This document shows positions 1-10,271 of a DNA stretch of 64,000 bases, piece by piece. The number at the start of each line of letters is the position of its first letter. The first letter of the stretch is position 1. The translations under genes and the position numbers were made by a program. The DNA lies in NCBI GenBank assembly GCA_032622095.1, contig CP136066.1:9445784-9509783 (forward strand), read 5' to 3'. The notes under the pieces were generated by a model. It worked only from the letters and a program-made list of their open reading frames with translations, was not told where the DNA came from and searched no databases. This stretch comes from Siphonodentalium dalli. Taxonomy: Eukaryota; Mollusca; Scaphopoda; Gadilida; Siphonodentaliidae.

Positions 1-356
1 CACATTGTATTACACATTGTATTACACATTGTATTACACATTGTATCACACATTGTATTACACATTGTATTACACATTGTATCACACATTGTATCACACA
101 TTGTATCACACATTGTATTACACATTGTATCACACATTGTATCACACATTGTATTACACATTGTATTACACATTGTATTACACATTGTATTACACATTGT
201 ATTACACATTGTATCACACATTGTATCACACATTGTATTACACATTGTATCACACATTGTATTACACATTGTATTACACATTGTATTACACATTGTATTA
301 CACATTGTATTACACATTGTATTACACATTATATTACACATTGTATTACACATTGT
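1..356. repeat. 12-bp minisatellite at the left edge
   Basis: About 29 tandem copies of the 12-bp unit CACATTGTATTA, with T/C variation in the tail (attac/atcac). The array runs off the left window edge, so its full size is unknown. The unit is four codons long, so it creates a spurious reading frame of YYTL/YHTL repeats. I treat that as repeat translation and not as a gene. Confidence 0.95.
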
Positions 357-845
357 CGATGGGCTTCTTAAACGTCGTACTTCAGGAAAATCAAATTCAA
401 CACGAGAGACAAAAAACTATTTATCTCGGGAACTAGATCATTGGTATTATGTCGATTACTTTGCACAATAATACATTAAATCACAGTTGTTATAATACAT
501 TTTCCACCATATTCAAGTAGCTCCTATTTGACGAGAAAACATGATTGTGTGGTGTGATACGACACGTTAGAAGGAGAAATAGAATTAAAAGGAAAAAGTA
601 GAAATTTCGCTTATATGTGACATCTTAGTATTGACGATTACCGCGGCTTCGTTCGACTCTGCCACACCCGATACGGAGGATACTCGGCCATTAATTTTCA
701 TAACAATCCAATAAGAATTATCCTACCAGGAACGGTTCCGAATATAACAATTACGATGTCTTAGAATTAAAGAAATATGTTCGCGTGGAACCCAGATCGA
801 GAACATGAATGTCCACTAAGAATGACATTGATACTTCTTTTACTT
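357..845. other. Unassigned AT-rich sequence
   Basis: I see no coding region, RNA gene or clear repeat here. Confidence 0.5.
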
Positions 846-950
846 ATTTCAGGTCCATGAAGGATAACTTGTTCGTCGTCAGGATTATATAACGTATTGC
901 AGGTCCACTGGGATAACGCTATCGTCGTTAGGCTTCTTTAGGTTACAAGC
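846..950. repeat. Two outlying copies of the 50-bp minisatellite
   Basis: Two degenerate copies of the unit found in bulk at 2164-2612. They share 'aggtccac', 'gataac', 'tcgtcgttaggcttct' and 'gtattgcaggtcca'. They are separated from the main array by 1.2 kb, which suggests that an originally longer array was split by the dispersed repeat at 953-1348. Confidence 0.7.
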
Positions 951-952
951 AA

Positions 953-1348
953 CTAATGATATAGAGTTACGCCTCTTGAATTTGTGTCTCGAGTCAGCAT
1001 TAAAAAAATCTGGCTGCTGATTGGTTGATTATCATTGATGGAAATATCCATAAGCGGGAACATAAAATCATAGCCTACGTAAATGTGGCGATCATGCATG
1101 TTTGGATGTCCAGGAATAGTCTGGTGGGGTCCCGATGTTATGGAAGGGGTCTGGGTATTTTTATGCTGCCAATTTTTGTGCAGTAAATGGGATAGTTGTG
1201 GAAATGCCAGATTATCGTTTGAAAACAATACCGAAAAGGGCGCGTTTGGCGTCACAGACTGGTGCAGCGGATGGCGTTCTAAGGGAAAATTGACCACTTG
1301 AAGTTCAAATAGGCTTAACCCATGGCCGGTGGGACTTCTATTTAACAA
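953..1348 (-). repeat. Dispersed repeat, copy 1 (open on minus strand)
   Basis: On the minus strand this is an open 131-codon frame, and it aligns with the + strand of 58885-59640. Shared stretches include 'catgggttaagcctatttga', 'gtggtcaattttccctta' and 'cccatttactgcacaaaaat'. The second copy carries about 340 bp of extra sequence in the middle. I do not recognise the predicted peptide. It is best read as part of an unclassified mobile element and not as a host gene. The alignment was made by eye. Confidence 0.7.
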
Positions 1349-2163
1349 TGTCGCGTATGGGAAATAATTAGGTGTTTGTAACCTATAGGCAGAAAATTAA
1401 AAAAATTTCAAATATCGTTCAGGGCAGCGAATTTAGAAGCACTATTAAACAAAATATGTCTTGTTTTGTTGAGCTATTGTATTTTTACGCCCTACCGACC
1501 CATTTTCAGATTATGTGAGACAATTATTAACCCTCTGTCGCCGGAAATTCAACTTTTTCCGGAGGCGTAATTTTCTGAAAATCATCAATTTTGTGCATAT
1601 TGGTGGACCTTTAATGTTCAAAATAGCACGATCGAGGTGCTGGAATTTCTATAATAAGAATTCGACTCAAACTCCTAAAAAAGTACTGAAATTTAACGGT
1701 CCATCCGCCTATCATTGACCAAATCATCGTCGGATGGTGAAATTTTGAGGGGGGGGGGGTTGTATTTCAAATCAAATTAAACATTGTACTGTTAAAAATG
1801 AGATAAATTCCTCAAGGCGTGTGGTAGATTTTTGGGTGTGGTCACATTTGTGGTCATTAGTGAGTGGACGGACATGAGACATGTGACACTATGCAGTATA
1901 TATGTCTATGACAAGTATGACACGAAATATTAGTATCTTTTCTGCTAAACTGTGATTCCTGCGTTATCAGGATGCGATTATAGGTGTTATTTCTTACCCC
2001 CAAAAATTGGTTCATTTTAAAATGGGGTATGTGCGTTAAAGGACCGCTGAGAGATAATAGGATGTCCAATGACTCCTATATTTCTATTGTATCACAGTAA
2101 AGCTTTTTTGTAAATTTGGCGCGGTTTACACGATCAAAGTTCTATTTTATTTACAATTATAAT
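1349..2163. other. Unassigned sequence
   Basis: Apart from a G-run near 1749-1759, I see no supported gene or repeat. Confidence 0.5.
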
Positions 2164-2612
2164 GTATTGCTGGTCCACGAAAGATAACTCTATCGTCGTT
2201 AGGCTTCTGCAATGTATTGCATGTCCACGAACGATAACTCTATCGTCGTTCGGCTTCTATACCGTATTACAGGTCCACGAACGATAACTCTATCGTCGGT
2301 AGGCTTCTATACCGTATTACAGGTCCACGAAGGATAACTCTATCGTCGGTAGGCTTTTGTAACGTGTTACAGGTCCACGAAAGATAACTCTATCGTTTGT
2401 AGGCTTATATACAGTAGTACAGGTCCACGAACGATAACTGTAACGTCGTTAGTCTTCTATAGAGTATTACAGGTCCACGAAAGCTAACTCTATCGTCTGT
2501 AGGCTTCTATAACGTGTTACAGGTTCACGAAAGATAACTCTATCGTCGTAGGCTTCTGCAACGTATTGCATGTCCACGAAGAATAACTCTGCCGCCAGTA
2601 GGCTTCCTTCGT
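2164..2612. repeat. 50-bp minisatellite, about 9 copies
   Basis: Tandem units of about 50 bp built on 'aggtccacgaacgataactc' followed by 'tatcgtcgttaggcttct' and 'ataccgtattac'. Copies differ by scattered substitutions and small indels, so the array is moderately old. Its last unit abuts the VWA-like reading frame at 2617. Confidence 0.9.
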
Positions 2613-2616
2613 TAGG

Positions 2617-2859
2617 ATGCCTTCAGTAGTATATAGATCAAAGACTTCGACACACAACGCAGGTTTGTCGCAGAAGGTTGTGCATAACTTCGACATCGGA
2701 AATTATAAAACTCGAGTGGGCGTGATCGTCTTCAGCGACGACTACTATGTGACAGTCGGATTGTCAGAACATAACCAGAAGGGCAAACTTATCAGGGATA
2801 TTCTTAAGATGGGGTTAACTCAAGGTGAAGATTCAGATAAATTCATCCCACAATTTTAG
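2617..2859 (+). CDS. von Willebrand factor A domain fragment (single exon or pseudogene)
   Basis: The translation contains VVHNFDIG, then NYKTRVGVIVFSDD, then GLSEHNQKGKLIRDIL. This is the order seen in the middle of VWA domains: an amphipathic helix ending in FDIG, the strand TRVGVxxFSDD, and the helix that begins after a short loop. Only about 45 residues match. The N-terminal DxSxS metal site and the C-terminal half are missing. A possible 3' splice site (tgtcgcag, before 2675) and a possible donor (CAAG|gtgaag, near 2824) would make this one internal exon of a VWA protein such as a collagen or matrix protein. No partner exon was found, so an isolated or decayed exon is equally possible. 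Confidence 0.5.
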   Translation: MPSVVYRSKTSTHNAGLSQKVVHNFDIGNYKTRVGVIVFSDDYYVTVGLSEHNQKGKLIRDILKMGLTQGEDSDKFIPQF

Positions 2860-5654
2860 ACATTTAAAGTTGTACCCCAGTCAAAGAAATTGGATATCAT
2901 TTATACCAAAGGTGTTATAGACGAAACGCTGCCATGCTGATTTTACTACTGATTGACGCAATTGTTTGCTTTACAAAAATTATATTTAAAAAATAACAAA
3001 CAAAAAAACAAATACGCTCACTATAGACCTATTTCAGCACCAGATGTACGGTCTGTATATATGTGTTTTCATTGTTGCCCGCGCCATCCAACATAATAAC
3101 TGGTATAGGTTCAGAACCTACTAAAACCAATGTCAATGTTTATGCCCAATATGAACCTATTTGCACGATGATCTATTGCAGTAGCATAATAATATTTTAA
3201 ATATATATAAAGAGTAGGATATTTATGCCATGTGAGCGAAGCGTACCCATGGGCCACAGGCTCCTAACACACAGGGACCGTGAGCCCATCTGTTCAAGGC
3301 CGCAGCTTCCCCCACCCCGACGCTGAATAAAGGCTCCCGAAGGTTGTTTCAGCTAGCATTACATATCATATCACTGTGAGCTGTAAGTGAGCCCAATGTT
3401 CTACCTGCGAGGTATCGATTAATCATGGCCGCCAAATGAAGAAAACAATAGCTAGCCAAGTTAATATATCAGCCAGTTGTATTCATCTAGAACAAACGAT
3501 GTGACGTTGTCTCGTGTTATGGTGTTTGTTATCGGAATATAAAACACACGCATTCCCAAATTGCCAGTTGACCAATCATTTTGTAACACACAGTCATGGG
3601 GTCATATAAATATTCATGCTTAAAACGCTTGCATGGTTCGGCACATTCGCAAACCTCACCTGACAAGTATGGTATCGTTGTAGTTGGTCTCCGTCCGCGC
3701 CAGGGGTGGTGGACTTGTGTTGTTTTCGGGGGACGCCATGTCTTTTCGTTTATACGGCTGATAAAATCATCCCCTCACTGCGCTTGTGTGCATTATCCGT
3801 TTGCATACGGGAATCCGTTTTGTTCTGAAAAGATAACGAATCGACAACATTTATGTAACTCTAGTTAAATATCAACGGAAACTCATGACATGCTTTTAAC
3901 ACTGTTGATATAATATATGCTGCCTATGAATATAATGCAAAATAAAATTTACTAATAGTAAGATATGCATATGCAGGCATGCCATGGGTTCCGAACCCTT
4001 TGAACTGGACTCAAATTCGTACTTGTTCCATCGGGTTAGATCCCAGTCCAACTAATATTACACCAGGCTTTACTGTAACTAATTCCGGCCAGTTGGGAGC
4101 ATCTCGTCGGAATATATGTACCAAATGAACGAATTTGAGCCATGGATTAGTGCAACGGATACATACAACATGCTAATTATAATGAAAAGTATTGGATGAC
4201 TCTAGTCATAATTCAGTATCACTATAATTACCATGTTGCTTTTGCTTGAATCATTCGTAGAGAACATGAGTGTATTTTGCATAAATCCATGGTTCAAATC
4301 AATTAACGTTTTACACATATTCTGATAACTATAAAAGGGGATGGTCCCATAAATGGCCGGATTTAGTGTACAGTATCCCTTTAGCAGTGCCTTGGAATTC
4401 CAATTTAAATTTGCATCAATTTGAAATGCAAGTCTGGATCACGGGGAAGAGTTATTTAGGTCGGGTCCATGGGGAAAAGTTCATTAGCTCAGGACCACGG
4501 ATAGCAGTTATTTTGTTATAGACCATGGGGAGCAGTCCTTAGGAAATTTGAAACCCAGTCACGATGACCCTGTAGCCATGTCGCTGTCCAGTGAGTACGT
4601 CCCTGACTCCTTGTACACCACAATATGCACAAACAATTTCCATGTTGGGTTGTATTGCGTTTACAATTATAAGTGTCCCGCATAAATCTACATGAAATCA
4701 CACACAAACTACTCCGTGTGTTATTTGAACCTCAGTTTAGTGCCGATCGCACATTTTTGAGGGGCCAAATTATTGCGCTTTTAAATAGATCGTAATTATT
4801 TCTTAGCATGCGATAAAAAAAACAAGTTTGGAAGAATTGTTCGACACACCAGAACATGTAAATCCCAATAAACACATTTTCCGTAGCGCAAAATCAGCTA
4901 CGACGAAAGCGATGCCGTAGACGAAGCAGTAGTACCTACTAGTACGGGATAAGCCACTATATAACTACATGTCATTCTAAAGCAATGTCGTATAAGACAA
5001 ACGTCCATTTCAGCACCATTTGGATGTGCACCGGGGTGCGAAGTCACAACGTTTCATCAATAACAGGGAAAATAACAGGGACAATAACAGGGGCGTAGTT
5101 TATTTGGTATGTCCGATAGTAGATAAGGTGATATAGTTATTGTTATATGTGTTCCCGGATAAACTTCCTTTCCCCATTGATTGTAATGATATGGTTAATT
5201 GTATAGATAATCACAATACGCCGGATCTAGGACAAACTTCCTTTCCCCAAATGGTTGTAGTGATATGGTAACAATCATTGTATAAGTGAGGGAGGATCAA
5301 ACCAGTATCATCCCATAGTAAACAATAGTATGGGACACGTCATATATAAGGGTATCATGATATATCAGACCTTAGTTGGACGCATGATACACCAAACGTT
5401 GGAATAACTACTCGTGTCGAGAAAGACACTCCCGCTTAGACCACCGAACAACCAACTCATCTGCTCGGCTACATATTGTGCTTGTCGGCAGAGACTTAGT
5501 TAAAATGTTAAAATATAAAACTTTCTGGATTCTTCATTGCTCCCGTTCACGGCCAACTCTACATTCACCACCAGACTACGGGACAGGTACTCTAAAATTA
5601 AACTACAATGGTCAGGCCTAAATTTAACTACAATAGTTTAATTCAGGATACAGT
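2860..5654. other. Unassigned intergenic or intronic sequence
   Basis: No supported gene. Short direct repeats exist: two copies of 'aaacttcctttcccca' with a similar downstream tail at about 5160 and 5230, and phrases like 'ccatggggaaaagtt' and 'ccatggggagcagt' at 4430-4530. The short open frame near 3596-3868 resembles nothing I know. Confidence 0.5.
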
Positions 5655-5930
5655 ATGTCTGGCCTGAGAGTGTGGCAAGACGTCACTATTGATATTGTGA
5701 GTGGCCTATATGGCGAAAAGTTGGTGCACGGAAATCGGCCGCCGGGGGAGTAAACATTTCAAATGTTGCCATCTAAGGCGAAAAGTTGGGCGAAAAAATC
5801 GGCCGCTGGGGGAGTAACAATTTAACATTTCGGCCTTTAAAGGCGAAAAGCCGGGCACCGATATGCCTGGCCTGAAAGTGTGGCAATACGTCACAATTGA
5901 TATTGTGAGTGCCACAGATGTTTTGCACAT
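5655..5930. repeat. Direct repeats around 'gtgtggcaagacgtcac'
   Basis: Two 45-bp direct copies (near 5665 and 5875) containing 'attgatattgtgagtg' flank three copies of 'ggcgaaaagttgg' and 'tcggccgc.gggggagtaa'. The family is unclassified. Confidence 0.6.
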
Positions 5931-6055
5931 GCTCTCTTCAAACCCAACATCTCAGGTGGCAGGAAGACTATTTGACATGGTGATTTGAACATGACATTGT
6001 ACATATAGTCAGTCAGATGAACAATTGTTCAAATAGGATGTTATGGTTCTGCGAA

Positions 6056-6510
6056 TGTTTAACCCCTTACCCAACAGAATGAATAATCCAATATCACCCC
6101 ACATATTATATACCGATATATTATATATATATACCCAATTCAGCATTATATGTACATATTTAAACATATTATATGAACCCCAAATCCATGTGTGTTACCG
6201 TACCATTATGATTACAAATAGCATGTTGGTGATCGGAATATAAGGAAGATAAGAGTCCTCATACGGCAAGCTATTAATCCAACCTTGCTGCATCGATCAC
6301 AGCGGTCAAATAATGACCGGAACTAATTAACATAACATATGCGGAGCATGTGTTCGACAATATGTTAAATCCATTATCTGAGTCATACCACCAAGCTATC
6401 TTTAGCATTAACCCTTTACCCAACAAAACGGCCAAAACCGGCCAAATAAAGCTTCAACAGCCTAAAATATATTCAGTCTGTCTCAATAGAACCATATATA
6501 TCTCGATATT
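6056..6510. mobile_element. Fragments of the TTAA-ended 'ccctttacccaaca' MITE
   Basis: At about 6060 ('ttaaccccttacccaacaga') and again at 6405-6500 ('ttaaccctttacccaacaaa', then 'aaaccggccaaataaagctt') I see the left end of the element found complete at 32866-33265. Both are truncated or diverged, and no matching right end was seen. Confidence 0.6.
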
Positions 6511-6839
6511 TCCGGTCACCAAAACGCACATCTCTTCATTTGATATGACAATGCAATGTTATTTCCAACAAGACTGTGCCGACTTCATAAACCCACAGGC
6601 GCAGCTCCCGTTATGAAAGGATCAATGATGATATACCAAACGTTAGAGGTAGCGAGTGTGAATATGACACTGGAATTTTCTAAAAATATATATTCCCCAC
6701 TCATAGCAACCGGATTCATTTTGACTCAAGATGCACAGAATCGGAGCCCATTGATAGAGAACCGGAACATTCTCCTGATTTGCATTTTACATTTGATTTA
6801 CATGGAGCAGTATGGAGATTTATAAGTCGAATAAAACAA

Positions 6840-7215
6840 TTGAACGGAATATGCGAAAATTGTCTAAGTCAAAAAAGGTGAATAACTCCACAAAAGAAAG
6901 TAATTGTCGAGGTGCACATGTTCCCTTTATATTAAATATTTTTGCCAAGTTTAAAAACATTGACGAAAAATGTAGAAATATAAGCTGAGATCAAACTATG
7001 CACTTCGAGGACATTGTCATCCACACAAAACAAGTCGGCCAGACCTCATAATCGCAGACGCTCAGGTTCTCATGGCACTAACTATATGTGCCAAGTTAAA
7101 AAAAAAATACCAAAACATGTAGGAATAACAGCTCAGACAAAATTGTATTACGGCGAGACGGCGAGACGGACGGACGGACGGACAAGCTGATTCCGGTACA
7201 CCTCCCCAACCACTC
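6840..7215. repeat. Bivalve-type degenerate repeat with 'gacggacggacggac'
   Basis: Poor-complexity tail 'ggcgagacggcgagacggac' next to phrases typical of widespread molluscan intergenic repeats ('caagttaaaaa', 'gtaggaataacagctcagac'). No coding capacity. Confidence 0.5.
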
Positions 7216-8350
7216 GTTGCGAGGATATACTAATGCACCACTGTGAGCCTTCATTGTGCTATCCCGGGCTTTGGACCGACTAAACTCAATAACATGGATA
7301 CTAAAATATCACACCCAGTGGAGACCCACCAGCCACGTCCCTGCTAGAGATAGCCATACAATCTGCCAAAATATCCCTGTGATTAACAAATACTCACCGA
7401 AAACAGGTTGCCAATGTTCGGTGAGTGATTTGTTCTCTTCGTAGGTCGAATCAAAATAATATATCCACAAAATCCCCCATGTTTATCGATATACTTCGTA
7501 CAGCCTGTTAACTAACTAAACCACTGCAGTATGTGGTAAATTCGTCAGGGTACTTATTACGTCGTTCACTTCATCCAGTGTATTGTGAAGTGATCCGTGA
7601 GCGGCTGGCGATACCAGATTACGATGACGCCTGGCGAGTTTTCGATGTGTACTATAATCTGCTAAACCTACCGTGACATGCCATTTATACATAACGCGAT
7701 ATTTAATTTAAAAGCATAAATTATCATCACAATACAGGCGCATGTTAACACTCTTATCGAGTCTGTTCATAGCACTGACACATTACAATATTAACCTATA
7801 ATTGTATTATGACATTTGTATATGTTCGCAATATAATGGAGTTGCAGTGGTCGATGGGAAAGCCTGTGGTGACATTAATGACATGATAAATATTTTCAAG
7901 AGACAAACGCGATGGAACAAAATGGAATAACGCATGCAATCCAGATATACGTTGTGGGCGGTAGGCTGTACATTCCAGCAGTTGGAAACCTGAGGTATAC
8001 CACTTGGGAAAATTCCAAATCTCCTGGACTTGGGGAGGGGATAGCGGTCTGTTTTAAAGGGATCAACTCCAAGTTGGACACACCAACAACGACCCCGGAG
8101 CCACATTCATGTGTGTAACTGGTGCGTCGGCACAATGAATAGCCAGGTTCAGTTAAAAGTGAGTGTAGCATAAGAACACGTGTGCAAATGGCGGGAAAAC
8201 TCCCATAATTTAGCGGTGACAAACCATGCGTCTGTAGGATAGGCATATCTTGTAGCCCGATGTGTGGACGCGGAAATGCCACATCAGTATCAGTATTCAT
8301 ATACTGCTATATGAATAAACTAAAACAAAATATTCACAAAAGAACGAAAT
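7216..8350. other. Unassigned sequence
   Basis: Overlapping short open frames on both strands near 7807-8300 show no family resemblance and no splice context. I see no supported gene. Confidence 0.4.
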
Positions 8351-8354
8351 AGTA

Positions 8355-8828
8355 ATAAAGGTACTCAATCAGATCAAACGCTCCTAAACTACAATTTCTT
8401 TGGCTTCGGGAGTAAAAACTATTGTATTCGAGTCGAGGAACCCATCCATCAAAGCTCAGAGTGATCAGGTATCGATTTTTGAAGTTTGTTATTTCTCGAG
8501 ATGTGTAATAACATGTGGCCCAGATACACGTGATCAAACTTAAGGTCACGGACAACATTGCGGAGGAAAATGGATAACTCTAAAATCGAGTGGTAATACG
8601 GACAAATCTCGTGATACTTTAGTGATGATACGGCCATGTTTTGGTTGAACAAAATGTTGATAAATAACAAGTTTTGGGAAATTAGATACCATATAGTTGA
8701 CAGTGATTAGCATTATTTTGTCGCAATAAATCGATTCTGATAACTAAAGCGTATTTTGAAGAAATGTTGTTGTCATTCTTGTTGTTGTATATAATTGATG
8801 GTATGAGGACAGTCTGGTCGGATTGAGT
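8355..8828. mobile_element. 475-bp MITE, 'ggtactcaatccgat' family, copy 1
   Basis: Begins 'ggtactcaatcagatc' and ends 'gatcggattgagtac'-like, giving about 15-bp inverted termini. It is homologous, in the opposite orientation, to 22755-23220. Shared internal phrases are 'aaaaatcgatatc'/'gtatcgatttttgaag', 'tttctttggcttcggg' and 'aacaagttttgggaaat'. No transposase is encoded. Confidence 0.8.
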
Positions 8829-8940
8829 ACATTTAAATATATAATATAGAATAGTACGCTGGTTGATTTAGGCGATAAAAAACATTTATTTGTATCTCAA
8901 GTCCATTCATGGAAGGTATAAGGGGAACAAACATGTATGC

Positions 8941-9301
8941 AAGGGGGTGAACGCGACGCATGCAGATGGTATGGGTGCAAGGGGGTGAACGCGACGTAGA
9001 TGGTATGCGTGTTTAAGGGGGTGAACGCGACGCATATGGTATGCGTGCAAGGGGGTGAACGCGACGTAGATGGTATGCGTGTTTAAAGGGGATGAACGCG
9101 AAGCAGATGGTATGCATGTAAGGGATGAACGCGACGCAGATGGTATGCGTGTTTAATGGGGGTGAACGCGACACAGATGGTATGAAACTATGTAAGGGGT
9201 GAACGCGACGCAGATGGTATGCGTGTTTAATGGGGTGAACGCGACGCAGATGGTATGCATGTAAGGGGGTGAACACGTCGCAGACGGTATGCGTGTTTGA
9301 T
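8941..9301. repeat. About 36-bp minisatellite, 10 copies
   Basis: Ten tandem units of 33-38 bp with core 'gggggtgaacgcgacg', then 'cagatggtatgcgtgtttaa'. The tail of each unit alternates between '...gtgcaa/atgtaa' and '...gtgtttaa', so much of the array is a dimer-type repeat. Confidence 0.93.
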
Positions 9302-9424
9302 GATAGTACAATCTGTACTTGATGCTAAGCATATAATTGTTCGTATTTTGTTGAATTGTGGAACATCATTTCAGTTCACAGTGTACATGCCGTAAAAACT
9401 AAGATCACATAATTATAAGGATTA

Positions 9425-9572
9425 ACTGTCATGTGGACTGTTTCTAATGGAGATGTAACCGTGAGGTAAGTGGTCATAACTTGTGTAAAACCCGAAGGGT
9501 TTTACGTATACAAGTTATGACCACTTACCTCACGGTTACAACTCCATAAAAACAGTCCACATGACAGTTAAT
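9425..9572. mobile_element. Foldback element (long hairpin)
   Basis: The left arm starts 'aactgtcatgtggactgttt', the right arm ends 'aacagtccacatgacagtta', and the loop is near 'aaacccgaagggtttt'. The arms are about 65-70 bp and nearly perfect. Typical of a small palindromic MITE. Confidence 0.85.
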
Positions 9573-10035
9573 TCTTATATTTATATACATTTAGCGAAAA
9601 AGCCACTTTTGTAAATGTATTTAAATCGAAAAGTGTATCGTGGCAAAACCAGCCCAAAATATCACACAGCACCCTTGGCAAAAGTTAACAGGAACAATTG
9701 GAACCCGATGAGTTATTATGTCAATCCTGCGCGAATCCAAATGCGCCCAAAACATTACGCGTTCGTCTTTCCAAACCCAAATGACGTATCGATGTTGTTA
9801 TGAGCTTGCAGTTATTAGCTGTTGCGCACTCACAGAGAAATAATTGCAACTAGCCACGTGGGCGCCGACCAATCAGAATGCTGGATTTAGTGATGACAAC
9901 ACTTAGTATGTAAATATACAGTATTATCACATTACAGGGAACTCCCTAGAGTATTAACACAGAGTTATACTGGTACGATGGAATCTTATAACACCCATGT
10001 AGTAGCCGGTCGATAACGAAATGTTCACTCATTAA
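9573..10035. other. Unassigned sequence
   Basis: A 62-codon open frame at 9615-9803 has no recognisable family. I see nothing else. Confidence 0.4.
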
Positions 10036-10215
10036 CCCTTGTACGACGAGAGCTGTGCTGGTGCAGCATTAACGATCGTGCGCCAGTGCATTTTCTAATA
10101 TATGTGAGTCTCCAATAGTGAGCCTCGCATATATTAGAGCATATACACTGGCTTGCAAGGTCATAATAAATAGTGTTAGGCCAATGTGTTATATTAATGT
10201 ATATATGCGAGGCTC
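10036..10215. repeat. Diverged relative of the 'gcatatata' palindrome
   Basis: The inverted phrases 'ctaatatatgtgagtctcc' and 'gcctcgcatatattag' form a stem related to the 65-bp palindrome found many times from 21.9 kb onward. It is interrupted and diverged. Confidence 0.55.
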
Positions 10216-10271
10216 CCTATGGGAGCAGGGTTCGCAGTCGGTACACCGCGGTAAATGCGATACCGGTTATG

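Noticed and set aside
3596-3868. 90-codon open frame
   Set aside because: No recognisable domain, no splice context, composition like the surrounding non-coding DNA.
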